A stretch of 64,000 nucleotides of DNA from Massilia sp. Root351. GTDB taxonomy: Bacteria; Pseudomonadota; Gammaproteobacteria; Burkholderiales; Burkholderiaceae_D. Where the stretch lies: the NCBI RefSeq assembly GCF_001425045.1, contig NZ_LMDJ01000031.1, positions 467,232-531,231 on the forward strand, given 5' to 3'. The first letter of the stretch is position 1, and each line of letters begins with the position of its first letter. This document shows, piece by piece, positions 18,846-27,567 of the stretch. The notes under the pieces were generated by a model. It had not been told where the DNA came from. It ran no database searches and worked only from the letters and a program-made list of their open reading frames with translations. A program made the position numbers and the translations under genes.

Positions 18846-19496
18846 TTGAACATACCCTTCCATTACCAGGCGGCGCTCGCCCTCATCGGCGTGAGCGCCT
18901 TGTGGGCGGTGCTGGCGCCGGTTTATGCGGCAGCCCACACTTGGCTCCGCAACGGGGACGTGGCCAGCGGCTCCGCTACCGTTGCGGAAGCAGCTACTGG
19001 CAAGAAGGGGAGGCCCGCCGCATGCAGTGCCATCGTGATTGCTGTGCCGGCATGCGTTTGGCTGAACCTGTCGCTGGCGCTGCACGCACTCAATCTGCTT
19101 GCGGTTGGCTTGGCAATCTGCTGCGGTGCGGTACTGGTTTATCGCGCGTTCAAGTGGTACCCGCGCTGGCTGGGCGTTCCGGTTGGCGTGCTGTCCGCGC
19201 TCGGATGGTTGCTGGTCGTCGGCATGTTGATACTGGACGGGTTGTTTGGAGGTGGCTCGCCGCGTACGGCCCACATAGGCAACGGTCGACATTGCGAGTT
19301 GCGCGAATACGGTTTCGTCACTTCGGATCAGGGCAGCATTACGCGGGTCTACCAGCGCCACTTCTTTATCGACAGGCAAATCGGAAAATTCGTGATCTCC
19401 TACATATACCCGGGCGCTCCCGGCCCTGCGCCGGATTTGCAGCAGCGCTGCGAGCGCGCATTGATGGCCGAACAGCGCCGCCAGGCCTTGAACTAG
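18846..19496 (+). CDS. Membrane protein of unknown function
   Basis: Not recognised. The 216-residue reading has about four hydrophobic spans in the first 145 residues and a soluble tail with HCELREYGFVTSDQGS and QRHFFIDRQIGKFV. The only start near the SPFH stop is a TTG two bases downstream, without a clear ribosome binding site, so the N-terminus is uncertain. Spacing suggests it is the third gene of the NfeD-SPFH operon. Confidence 0.55.
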   Translation: MNIPFHYQAALALIGVSALWAVLAPVYAAAHTWLRNGDVASGSATVAEAATGKKGRPAACSAIVIAVPACVWLNLSLALHALNLLAVGLAICCGAVLVYRAFKWYPRWLGVPVGVLSALGWLLVVGMLILDGLFGGGSPRTAHIGNGRHCELREYGFVTSDQGSITRVYQRHFFIDRQIGKFVISYIYPGAPGPAPDLQQRCERALMAEQRRQALN

Positions 19497-19558
19497 CCAG
19501 TCATTGACCTGCGTCGGGCGTCAGCAGCTTGCTTGCTTTGAGCCTGGCTCTGCTTCGG

Positions 19559-19849
19559 CTATAAGCCTTCGACGATGCGGAAGTCGCGTTCGGCGCCGTC
19601 GCCCAGCGCTTCGACCGATGCCGCGTAAGCCGGACTGGCGTACGCTTCCCGTGCCGCCTCGATGGAGGGGAACTCGATCACCACCGTCAGTTGCTGTACA
19701 CCGTTCTCCTGCACCTCCGGCCGCGTGTTAAACACCAGCGCGCGTCCTCCGGCCGCTTCAATCGGTGGCCGGGCCAACTCGGCGTAGGCCTTCACTTTCG
19801 CCTGGTCCGAGATCGACCGGTAGGCGACTATCCAATATCCCTTTTTCAT
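19559..19849 (-). CDS. DUF1330 family protein
   Basis: The 96-residue dimeric alpha-beta barrel-type small protein begins KKGYWIVAYRSISDQ and contains RALVFNTRPEV and VVIEFPSIEAAREAYASPAY, typical of DUF1330. Function unknown. It lies 13 bases downstream of the SDR gene on the same strand and is probably co-transcribed with it. Confidence 0.88.
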   Translation of the reverse strand: MKKGYWIVAYRSISDQAKVKAYAELARPPIEAAGGRALVFNTRPEVQENGVQQLTVVIEFPSIEAAREAYASPAYAASVEALGDGAERDFRIVEGL

Positions 19850-19862
19850 GCTGTCTCCTTGA

Positions 19863-20591
19863 TTACCATTTACCGTTGTGGGCGCCGCCGTCGACGCGCA
19901 GTACTTCGCCGCTGACTTGCCTGGCTTCCGTCAGATATACCACGGCATGGGCAATGTCCTCAACGCTGGCGGTGGAATTGTTCGGCGCCAGCGACTTGAG
20001 GAAGTCGGACGGGATGCCGTCGGTCAGCGGGGTGTCGACAATACCGGGCGCCACCACGTTGACGCGGATGCCTTGCGAAGCGAATTCGGACGCCAGGCTG
20101 CGGCTCACGGCTTCAATGCCGCCCTTGGTAATCATCGGCACGGCGGCGGTGAGGGCGCGGTTCGGGCTGCCTACCAATGTGCTGGAGATGCCCACGATGC
20201 TGCCGCCGCGCTCCTGCTTCAGCATCTGCCTGATGACCAGCTGGCTGATGTACAGGTAGCCTTCCAGATTGGTGCGCGACAGCGCAGCGAAGTCGGCCGG
20301 GGTGTAGTCGAGGAAAGGCTTGGCGATGAAGATGCCGGCATTGTTCACCAGGCCGTCGATGCCGCCGAAGCGCTCCACCGCCGCCGCCACTACCTTGATT
20401 GCGGTGGCCAGCTCGCCGATGTCGCCATCCACCAGCGCCAGGTTGGCGGAAGGCTGGAACGCCTCGGACTGGCTGATAGTGCGCGAGGTGGCCACCACGT
20501 TGTAGCCGCGCGCCAGGAAGGCTTCGACGATGCCTGCGCCGATGCCTTGCGACGCGCCGGTGACGATGATGGTTTTTTGCTGTTGAGTCAT
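19863..20591 (-). CDS. SDR-family protein, atypical active site
   Basis: The 242-residue Rossmann protein has the cofactor motif TGASQGIGAG, NNAGIF, and VNVVAPGIVDTPL. The usual Tyr-xxx-Lys pair is missing: the region reads AAVPMITKGGIEAVSR, so Lys is present but Pro occupies the Tyr position. Similar subfamilies exist, so this may be natural rather than damage; the reaction cannot be assigned. Lies between the MFS and DUF1330 genes. Confidence 0.85.
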   Translation of the reverse strand: MTQQQKTIIVTGASQGIGAGIVEAFLARGYNVVATSRTISQSEAFQPSANLALVDGDIGELATAIKVVAAAVERFGGIDGLVNNAGIFIAKPFLDYTPADFAALSRTNLEGYLYISQLVIRQMLKQERGGSIVGISSTLVGSPNRALTAAVPMITKGGIEAVSRSLASEFASQGIRVNVVAPGIVDTPLTDGIPSDFLKSLAPNNSTASVEDIAHAVVYLTEARQVSGEVLRVDGGAHNGKW

Positions 20592-20619
20592 GCTAGCTCC
20601 TGATGGGGTGAAGGGCTTG

Positions 20620-20647
20620 TTGGTGGAATGGACTTTACTTCCAACAA
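20620..20647. promoter_or_regulatory. Inverted repeat before the SDR gene
   Basis: TTGGTGGAA, ten bases, then TTCCAACAA, in the 92-bp gap between the MFS stop and the SDR start. It could be a separate operator for SDR-DUF1330. No bound regulator can be named. Confidence 0.35.
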
Positions 20648-20683
20648 CCTTGCCGATAAAGGCCGCGCCAGGCGCTACTGTTA

Positions 20684-21901
20684 TTACATCGTGTAATCAA
20701 TCGCCTGGGCGATGCCGCGGCTGGCCAGGTATTCGGTCATCCAGTACAGCAGTGCCAGGCCGGGGAAGGCCGCGCCGGCCAGCAGGGCGGCGTGCCAGCC
20801 GTAACTGGCGTAGACCCAGCCGCCTGCCGCCGACCCCAGCGCGCCGCCGGCGAAGAACAGGGCGAAGTACAACCCGTTCAAGCGGCTGCGCAGCTCCGCT
20901 CCCAGGCTGAAGATAGCGCGCTGGCCCAGCACCAGGTTGGCCGCCACACCCATGTCCAGCACGATGGAGGCTACCGTCAGCACGGCCAGCGCCACGTTGC
21001 GCATGGGAGGCGAGTCCGGCGCGAACAGCGGCAGCAGGAAGCTCACCACGCCCAGCGCCAGCGCGGCGGCGGTGGCCATCAGCGTATGCCCCGAGTCAGC
21101 CAGCTTGCCGGCGACAGGCGAGGCGATGGCGCCGGCCATGCCCACCAGCGCGAACACGGCAACGCCGGTTTGCGATAGGTGAAAGGCAGGCGTGGACAGC
21201 ATCATCGGCGTTACGGTCCAGAACAGGCTGAAGGCGCCGAACAGGCCCGCGTGATAGGCGGCGCGGCGGCGCAGCACGGGCTGGCTCAGCAGTAGCAGCC
21301 ATAGCGAGGCCATCAATTTACGGTATGGCACCGGCGCGGACGGCACGCGCGCCGGCAGCTTGCGGCGCAGCACGGCTGCCAGCATCACGGTGGCAACGGC
21401 GGCGCCGCCGAAGACCACGTGCCAGCTGCTGGCATCGGCCACCAGGCTGGCCACGGGACGCGCCAGCATGATGCCCATCAGCAGGCCGCTGACCACCTTG
21501 CCCACGGTCTGGCCGCGCGTGGCTTCAAGCGACAGGTGCGCCGCGTAAGGCACCAGCACTTGCGCCGCGACGGAACCCAGGCCGATGGCCAGCGCGGCGG
21601 CAAGGAAGGTCCAGGCGCTGGTGCTGGCGGCGGCGGAGGCCAGCGCCAAGGCCGTGAACAGCAGCGCTGCCACCACCAGCTTGCGGTTCTCGAGCAGGTC
21701 GCCCAGCGGCACGACGAACAGCAGGCCCACTGCGTAGCCCGCCTGCGTCAGCGTCACGATCAGGCCTGCCGCCTGCGGCGACAGCCCGGTGGCGGCGCTG
21801 ATCGGGCCGACCAGCGTCTGCGCGTAGTACAGATTGGCGACGATCAGCCCGCAGGCGATGGCCAGCAGCCAGACCATGCCCTTTGAAATGTCCTTGTTCA
21901 T
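20684..21901 (-). CDS. MFS transporter (DHA1-type)
   Basis: The 405-residue protein has 12 predicted membrane spans and an N-terminal segment (LLAIACGLIVANLYYAQTLVGPI) typical of drug/metabolite:H+ antiporters. Loop 2-3 has PLGDLLENRKLV. The substrate is unknown. Divergent from a LysR regulator with operator-like repeats between, which suggests inducible expression together with the SDR gene. Confidence 0.88.
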   Translation of the reverse strand: MNKDISKGMVWLLAIACGLIVANLYYAQTLVGPISAATGLSPQAAGLIVTLTQAGYAVGLLFVVPLGDLLENRKLVVAALLFTALALASAAASTSAWTFLAAALAIGLGSVAAQVLVPYAAHLSLEATRGQTVGKVVSGLLMGIMLARPVASLVADASSWHVVFGGAAVATVMLAAVLRRKLPARVPSAPVPYRKLMASLWLLLLSQPVLRRRAAYHAGLFGAFSLFWTVTPMMLSTPAFHLSQTGVAVFALVGMAGAIASPVAGKLADSGHTLMATAAALALGVVSFLLPLFAPDSPPMRNVALAVLTVASIVLDMGVAANLVLGQRAIFSLGAELRSRLNGLYFALFFAGGALGSAAGGWVYASYGWHAALLAGAAFPGLALLYWMTEYLASRGIAQAIDYTM

Positions 21902-21970
21902 ATTTGCCTCTCGGATTAGCTATGCGATGAGGCCATTCTAGGGAGAAGCCATCGGAAGATAATTAGGGCA

Positions 21971-21995
21971 TAATCCTCATACGCTTTTCGGATTA
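21971..21995. promoter_or_regulatory. LysR-type binding site candidate
   Basis: Inverted repeat TAATCC-N13-GGATTA ending one base before the LysR ATG. A second TCGGATTAG half-site occurs at 21911-21919 near the MFS start. Dyads of this size between divergent genes are usual for LysR regulators. Confidence 0.6.
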
Positions 21996-21996
21996 G

Positions 21997-22926
21997 ATGA
22001 ACAATGAGGGAATAGTGGACCGCCTGAAAGCCATGCAAACCTTTGTCCGCATCGTCGAAGCGAACAGCTTCACCAAGGCGGCCGAAACGCTGAACCTGCC
22101 GCGCGCGGCACTGACGGCCACCATGCAGAACCTGGAGGCCTTCCTTGGCACCACGCTCCTGCTGCGCACCACGCGCCGCCTGTCCTTGACGCCGGACGGC
22201 GCCGACTACTTCCGCCAGTGCGTGGAGATCCTGGGCGCGGTGGAAGCGGCGGAAGCGGGCTTTCGCGGCGCCAGTACGGGCAAGCCAAAGGGCAAGCTGC
22301 GCATCGACCTGCCGGGTACGCTGGGCCGCCGCCTGGTGATGCCGCGGCTGGCCGAGTTCGCGGCGGCGTATCCCGATGTGGAGCTGGTGCTCAGCCTGAC
22401 CGACCGCATCGTCGACGTGGTGCAAGAGGGCATAGACTGCGCGCTGCGGGTGGGGCAGTTGCAGGACTCGTCGCTGGTGGGCCGCCAGATCGGCAGCATG
22501 CGTTTTCTCACATGCGCCGCGCCGGCCTATCTGGAGCGCCACGGCGTGCCGCGCACGCTGGAGGAACTGCGCGCGCACCGTGGCGTGATCCACTTTTCCG
22601 GCCGCACCGGCCGCGCCTTCGACTGGGACTTCCAGGTGGACGGCAAAGTGGTGAAGGTGGACATGGCGGGCGCCATCTCCGTCAACGACGCCGACGCCTA
22701 TTTGAGCTGCGCCTTGCAGGGCCTGGGCCTGGCCCAGGTCGGCGCCTACCAGGCCCGCCCGCATTTGCAGGCGGGGGAACTGGTGCAAGTGCTGTCCGCC
22801 TGGCCGCCCACGCCCATGCCGATCTCGCTGCTGTACCCGCAGGGCCGCATGGCAGCCCCCAAGGTGCGGGTGTTCGCCGAGTGGCTCACCGCTGTTTTCC
22901 AGAATGAAGCGGACTGCCAGCCATGA
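21997..22926 (+). CDS. LysR-family transcriptional regulator
   Basis: The 309 residues have an N-terminal winged helix (MQTFVRIVEANSFTKAAETL, LTATMQNLEAFLGTTLLLR) and a C-terminal periplasmic-binding-like effector domain beginning near residue 90. The divergent MFS gene is the likely target. A GTG six codons downstream is an alternative start. The stop overlaps the next reading frame by four bases. Confidence 0.92.
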   Translation: MNNEGIVDRLKAMQTFVRIVEANSFTKAAETLNLPRAALTATMQNLEAFLGTTLLLRTTRRLSLTPDGADYFRQCVEILGAVEAAEAGFRGASTGKPKGKLRIDLPGTLGRRLVMPRLAEFAAAYPDVELVLSLTDRIVDVVQEGIDCALRVGQLQDSSLVGRQIGSMRFLTCAAPAYLERHGVPRTLEELRAHRGVIHFSGRTGRAFDWDFQVDGKVVKVDMAGAISVNDADAYLSCALQGLGLAQVGAYQARPHLQAGELVQVLSAWPPTPMPISLLYPQGRMAAPKVRVFAEWLTAVFQNEADCQP

Positions 22927-23423
22927 TAGACAAGCAAGCCATGATGCGGCCCACGCCCGGGTTGGCGATCACGTTCGGCTGGATGCTGATACTGCTGATG
23001 GCGTTGCCCGCCATCTGGTTTGGGGCGTCGCGTATCTGGGCCAAAGTAGCGGCGGAAGAGTGGTCCCTGGTGAGGGCCACAGTCCTGTCCAGCAAGGCCT
23101 ATCACCGCACCGGAAAATCCAATGACTAGTGCGTGATGCTGCACTACAGCTATCCGGCCCTAGGGAAGAGGTACGAAAGCCGGGCGATCGGCACGTCGCG
23201 CGTTGGGAATGCCGGCTGCGAGCGGAGCGAGGAACGATTGCGCGAGCGCTGGGGGGATCTGGCGCCGGGCACGTTGCTGCGGGCGCGATTCGACCCGCAA
23301 GCGCCGGAGCGCGCGGCTATCGTTGTCGAGAAAGTGGACGCGCTTGACTGCGTCATGATCCTGATAGGCCTCATCATCTTGTGTGGAAGCGCGTGGGAGA
23401 TCCGGAACCAAATGAAACGGTGA
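22923..23423 (+). pseudogene. DUF3592-like membrane protein, broken by an in-frame TAG
   Basis: The frame starts on an ATGA overlap with the LysR gene, encodes a membrane span (LAITFGWMLILLMALPAIWF) and WSLVRATVLSSKAYH, then meets TAG at 23127-23129. The same frame continues at once with MLHYSYPALGKRYESR, a soluble domain and a second span ending at 23423. The halves together have the DUF3592 layout. One base change (for example TGG to TAG) would explain it; a sequencing error is also possible. Confidence 0.65.
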
Positions 23424-23496
23424 AGCATTGACGCGGCGGGCGTAACTGTTTATAACATGGCGATTATTGCAAGCTGAAACGGATAGGAAAAATAAT

Positions 23497-23925
23497 ATGG
23501 GTACTTGGGCGGTGGACGCGTTCGGCAACGACTTTGCGCTGGACTGGGCGCAGGATTTGCAGGAATCGAAGGACTTGTTTTTCATCGAGGACACGCTGAA
23601 CAACGTGCTGTCGCCGGATAGCGCAGATTATCTGGAGGCGCCGTTCGCCGCAGAAGGGCTGGCCGCCATCGAGGTGCTGGCGCGGCTGTATGGCAAGCCG
23701 GGTGAGAACGGCGAGAATACGCAGGACGTCGATGCATGGGTGGAGGAGGTCAGCAAGAAGACCACAAAGCGGCGAACCGACCTGATCGAAAAATCGCAGC
23801 GCGCCATCGAGCATATTCTGTCCGATCGCTCGGAATTGCGGGAACTGTGGGAGGACAGCGAACACTATGCCGAATGGCGCGCGTCCGTGGACGAACTGAA
23901 AAAGCGCATCAGCGCGTCAATATGA
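23497..23925 (+). CDS. DUF4259 domain protein
   Basis: The 142-residue soluble acidic protein opens with MGTWAVDAFGNDFALDWAQDL, the hallmark of DUF4259 (MGxW.x.xF.ND.A.D). Function unknown. A GGATAGG stretch precedes the ATG. An upstream in-frame TTG would add ten residues of no recognisable value. Confidence 0.82.
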   Translation: MGTWAVDAFGNDFALDWAQDLQESKDLFFIEDTLNNVLSPDSADYLEAPFAAEGLAAIEVLARLYGKPGENGENTQDVDAWVEEVSKKTTKRRTDLIEKSQRAIEHILSDRSELRELWEDSEHYAEWRASVDELKKRISASI

Positions 23926-24128
23926 ACATAACCGTACGTCCGGTTACAGAAAAACCGGGATCTGGCTAGCGATGTCGAACTACTGAATCACCAGGAAGAT
24001 TATCTCGCTAACAATGCTTATTCACTGCGCAGGCCACCCTTCATTCTCATTTCCTTTATGCCAGCTTCGGTTTTGTGGAAGCGGAGATCGATGAATCCGG
24101 AGAAATGAACGCCTTGATAACACTGTAA
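23922..24128 (+). pseudogene. GNAT acetyltransferase remnant (internal deletion and frameshift)
   Basis: An ATGA overlap with the DUF4259 stop begins MNITVRPVTEKPGSG, a typical GNAT N-terminus, but the frame stops after 15 residues. About 100 bases on, another frame reads FYASFGFVEAEIDESGEMNALITL then TAA at 24126-24128, which looks like a GNAT C-terminus. The middle, including the acetyl-CoA site, is missing. Identification from two short fragments is tentative. Confidence 0.4.
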
Positions 24129-24211
24129 AACGACGCTTGTGCTCGGAGATATTGCTATTGCCTCTGCACAATGGCAGAGTGTAGCTTGTCGTCAATAAAA
24201 CAGAGCTTATC

Positions 24212-24745
24212 GTGGGGACCACGCTTTATTCGGCCAGCGTGCCGGTGTTTATACATTACTTGCAGCAGCTACACGCTACGCTGCGCGTGGCGGAGAACCA
24301 TGAGCGGCGCACCGGCCGGCCACTGGTGCGGGTGGCCTTGGCGGAGGGCATGTTTCCCTTTGCCCAGCAAGTGACCACCGCCTGCAGTTTCGCCGTGCGC
24401 GCCTGCTGCCCCTTGCTCGCATGCGACCTGCCGGTGCTTGGCGGCGGTGACCAGGACTGGGACCAGCTGCGCACCCGCATCGCTGCCACGGTCGATTTCC
24501 TCGAGGAGGTGCCTGCGGACCGCTTCAATGCGGCGGAGAAGATGCAGGTGGTAACCACGGCCGGACTGGTGTCGCCGGTGTTCTCGGGACGCGACTACGT
24601 GGTCTCCTACGCACTGCCGAATTTCTTCTTCCACCTGGTGACCGCGCACGCCATCCTGCGCAGCCACGGCGTCCCCGTGGGCAAGGAAGACTTCGACGGC
24701 TACCACCAGTACCAGGCAGGCTTCAGCTTCCCGCAGGCGAAGTAG
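24212..24745 (+). CDS. DUF1993 family protein
   Basis: The 177-residue helical protein, DinB-like in outline, has TLYSASVPVFIHYLQQLHATL at the N-terminus and YALPNFFFHLVTAHAILRSHGVPVGKEDFDG at the C-terminus, as in DUF1993. The start is a GTG with no obvious ribosome binding site. The sequence just upstream is decayed, so expression is uncertain although the coding part is intact. Confidence 0.75.
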   Translation: MGTTLYSASVPVFIHYLQQLHATLRVAENHERRTGRPLVRVALAEGMFPFAQQVTTACSFAVRACCPLLACDLPVLGGGDQDWDQLRTRIAATVDFLEEVPADRFNAAEKMQVVTTAGLVSPVFSGRDYVVSYALPNFFFHLVTAHAILRSHGVPVGKEDFDGYHQYQAGFSFPQAK

Positions 24746-24769
24746 CGCGCTTTCGGTTAGCATGGCGGC

Positions 24770-25615
24770 ATGCAGATCTTCTCCGAACACGAGGCCGATG
24801 CCGGTGCTGATGAACTGGACGCCTTCCTGGGCCGCCACCGCAAAGTACTGGTGCTGACCGGCGCCGGCCTGAGTACCGCATCCGGCATTCCCGACTATCG
24901 CGACAAGGATGGCGTCCGGCGCGGCCGCGCCCCCGTGCAGGGGCCGGAGTTCCGCCGCTCGGACGCGGTGCGCCGCCGCTACTGGGCGCGCAGCATGGTG
25001 GGCTATCCCACCCTGGCGCGCGCCGCGCCGAACGACGGCCACCGCGCGCTGGCGGCCCTGGAGCACATCGGCAGGGTTGCCACCGTCATCACGCAGAACG
25101 TGGACGGCCTGCACCAGCGCGCCGGCAGCCGTAGCCTGATTGAGCTGCACGGGAATATCCACGGCGTGGTGTGCCTGGAATGCCGCGCCCAATATGCCCG
25201 CGCCTACATCCAGCAGCAACTCCTGCGCGACAACCCGCAACTGGCCGGCAGCGACGCCCGGCCGCTGCCGGACGGCGATGCGCAACTGGAGCCGGAAGCG
25301 CTGGAGTATTTCCACGTGCCGCACTGCGCGCACTGCGCCGGCGTGCTGCAGCCGGACGTGGTGTTCTTCGGCGACACCATCCCCAGGCCGCGCACCGAGG
25401 CTGCGCTGCAAGCGATGGCGGAAGCCGATGCGCTGCTAGTGGTGGGGTCGTCGCTGATGGTATTTTCCGGCTACCGCTTCTGCAAGCTGGCCGCCGAAAG
25501 CGGAAAGCAGATTGCAGCCATCAATGCCGGCGTGACGCGGGCGGACGACCTGCTTTCGCTGAAGGTCACCGCGTCGGCGGAGCAGGTGCTGGCGCTGCTG
25601 GCCAGCCGGGCCTGA
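24770..25615 (+). CDS. NAD-dependent protein deacylase, Sir2 family
   Basis: The 281 residues include the NAD-binding motif LTGAGLSTASGIPDYRDKDG, the catalytic-His segment TQNVDGLHQRAG, and a zinc ribbon with two CxxC pairs (CLEC, CAHC) separated by an insertion of about 45 residues. VVFFGDTIPRP and the C-terminal GSSLMVFSGYRFC complete the fold. Cytosolic lysine deacetylation or deacylation is expected. The preferred acyl group is not readable. Confidence 0.92.
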   Translation: MQIFSEHEADAGADELDAFLGRHRKVLVLTGAGLSTASGIPDYRDKDGVRRGRAPVQGPEFRRSDAVRRRYWARSMVGYPTLARAAPNDGHRALAALEHIGRVATVITQNVDGLHQRAGSRSLIELHGNIHGVVCLECRAQYARAYIQQQLLRDNPQLAGSDARPLPDGDAQLEPEALEYFHVPHCAHCAGVLQPDVVFFGDTIPRPRTEAALQAMAEADALLVVGSSLMVFSGYRFCKLAAESGKQIAAINAGVTRADDLLSLKVTASAEQVLALLASRA

Positions 25616-25639
25616 CGTTCAGCGCCCGGTGCCCGGAGC

Positions 25640-26209
25640 TCAGTGCTGCATCAGCATCGAGCGAACGATGCCTTCCTTGGCCAGCGCGAAGTCATGCGCC
25701 GCCAGCACGAAATTGGTGTTGGGCTGGATGACCTTCACGTTCACGAACACCATGTCGCTGGTCTCCGCGTAGGAGCCCACCACGATGGCTTGTGCATTGT
25801 GCGTCTGCGCTACCTGGCCGATTTCACGGGTCAGCATGAGCTCGCCCTGGCCGCGTTTCAGGTAGACGTTGTTACGCAACTTCATCTCCACCATGTTCAG
25901 ATTGCCCTGCGACAGGCGGGTGGAGATCTGCTCGGACACCAGGCGGCCCAGCGTGGTGGTTTGCTCCAGTGCGTCGATATTGACGACCGTGGCCATGATC
26001 AGCGGCTTGTCCGCCAACAGTTTGCCGTTCAGCTGCGACAGCAGCATGTCGGCTGCCTTGTAGTTGGAGGCGATGAACTGGTTGGACGACACCGTGGCGT
26101 AGTTGGTTTCTTCCTTGGCCGGGGTGCTGGAGCAGGCGCCCAGCAGCAGCGGCAGCGCGGTGGCGAAGGTGGCGACGAGCAGGGCGCGCAGCGGTGCGAA
26201 GTTGCGCAT
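25640..26209 (-). CDS. FlgO-family outer membrane lipoprotein
   Basis: The 189-residue protein has a lipoprotein signal peptide (lipobox LLGACSS) and a FlgO-like domain (SNYKAADMLLSQLNGKLLADKPLIMATVVNID...). In vibrios FlgO stabilises the flagellum in the outer membrane, but no flagellar genes are near. It starts one base inside the stop of the upstream lipoprotein gene (TAATG), so the pair is one operon. Confidence 0.82.
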   Translation of the reverse strand: MRNFAPLRALLVATFATALPLLLGACSSTPAKEETNYATVSSNQFIASNYKAADMLLSQLNGKLLADKPLIMATVVNIDALEQTTTLGRLVSEQISTRLSQGNLNMVEMKLRNNVYLKRGQGELMLTREIGQVAQTHNAQAIVVGSYAETSDMVFVNVKVIQPNTNFVLAAHDFALAKEGIVRSMLMQH

Positions 26210-26925
26210 TATTGGTCACCCTTCACTTTGTAGGTCTTCATCAGTTTGGCTTCGGCCGGCACGTCGGGCGCAATGCCGTACAGCGTGCGGTCGCTGTCGG
26301 CCACATAATAGGCCGTGCTGTTGCGCGCGTAGTAGCGGTACTGGTCGGACACCGACACCGTCACCAGCAGCTCGGTCTGCGGCGTGTCGCCGGCTGCAAA
26401 CTTGGCATGCTGATACTGGTAGGTGTCGATGGCGGCGACACCGGCGAGCAGGCCGGCCACCGGCTCCAGCAAGGTCAGCGCCAGCACGCCGGCGGTCAGC
26501 ACGGTCGGCTCGCCCGGATAGCGGAACTGGGCGCGGCCCGGCGCGAAGGTATAGGCTTGCACATCGATGTCCACCTTGAGCGAACCGGCCGGGGTGCGCG
26601 AGACGATATGGCCGTCGCGCACCAGGGCCGACACCAGTTGCGCGGCCAGCGCACGCTGGAACGGCGATGCTTGCGGGGACGGCTCGGCGATGTAGAACGG
26701 CCGCGGAGGCGATTTCTTCAAGTCCGCCGCCAGGCCTTTTTCGATATGCTGGGCGATAACGCCCCAGTGTGCCGCAGCCTGCAGCGTGTATTGGTTGGAC
26801 GTCGGGAAGTTGCTGGCGACGGGCACCGGGCTGTACGGCGTATGGGGAATCTGGGGCACTTGCTGGCCCGCGCAGCCGGCCAGCAGCGCGCCGGATATCA
26901 GGATTGCTGCGGTTTTCGTCACCAT
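26209..26925 (-). CDS. Lipoprotein of unknown function
   Basis: The 238 residues have a type II signal peptide with lipobox LLAGCAG. The mature part has a predicted helical hairpin (TVLTAGVLALTLLEPVAGLLAGVAAI) and a C-terminal beta-rich part. Not recognised beyond this. Translationally coupled to the FlgO-family gene, suggesting a joint outer membrane role. Confidence 0.75.
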   Translation of the reverse strand: MVTKTAAILISGALLAGCAGQQVPQIPHTPYSPVPVASNFPTSNQYTLQAAAHWGVIAQHIEKGLAADLKKSPPRPFYIAEPSPQASPFQRALAAQLVSALVRDGHIVSRTPAGSLKVDIDVQAYTFAPGRAQFRYPGEPTVLTAGVLALTLLEPVAGLLAGVAAIDTYQYQHAKFAAGDTPQTELLVTVSVSDQYRYYARNSTAYYVADSDRTLYGIAPDVPAEAKLMKTYKVKGDQ

Positions 26926-27025
26926 GTTCTTCCTCGCCGTCGTTAAAGAGTCTTGCCACGGCAGTTTACCATGGGAGTTTCTAGATAGAAACGCCTACGG
27001 AAGGAAGTGACCTCGAAGTGACATA

Positions 27026-27475
27026 TTAACGACGATGCTGTTTCATAGCCGAAGCCACTTCGCGCGATGCGTCGCGGTCTTTCTCGGTGGCGCGCTTGTC
27101 GTGCTGCTTCTTGCCCTTGGCCAGGCCGATCTCGCACTTCACGCGGCCGCCCTTGTAATGCAGGTTGAGCGGCACCAGCGTGTAGCCGGAACGGGTGGCT
27201 TTGCCGATCAGCTTGTCCAGCTCGGCGCGGTGCAGCAGCAGTTTGCGGGTGCGCACGGCTTCCGGGCTGATGTGGGTCGACGCGGTGGGCAGGGCGCTGA
27301 TATGGGCGCCGAACAGGAATAGCTCGTCGCCCTTGATGGTGACGTAGGCTTCCTTGATCTGCACGCGCGCGTCGCGGATTGCCTTCACTTCCCAGCCTTC
27401 GAGCACCAGGCCCGCTTCATAGCGGTCCTCGATGAAGAAATCGTGAAAGGCTTTTTTGTTGTCGGCAATAGTCAT
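27026..27475 (-). CDS. smpB: SsrA-binding protein
   Basis: Binds tmRNA and brings it to stalled ribosomes in trans-translation. The 149 residues match the family: NKKAFHDFFIEDRYEAGLVLEGWEVKAIR, LLLHRAELDKLIGK, and the basic tail KGKKQHDKRATEKDRD. Divergent from ratA-rnfH, the conserved arrangement. Confidence 0.97.
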   Translation of the reverse strand: MTIADNKKAFHDFFIEDRYEAGLVLEGWEVKAIRDARVQIKEAYVTIKGDELFLFGAHISALPTASTHISPEAVRTRKLLLHRAELDKLIGKATRSGYTLVPLNLHYKGGRVKCEIGLAKGKKQHDKRATEKDRDASREVASAMKQHRR

Positions 27476-27567
27476 GGGTGGTGGGTAAAACAGTGCGGGT
27501 CGGTTAAACTACGGTTTCGCCGCGCGCAGAGCGCGGATAAACCAACATCATAGCAAACGGTAACACA

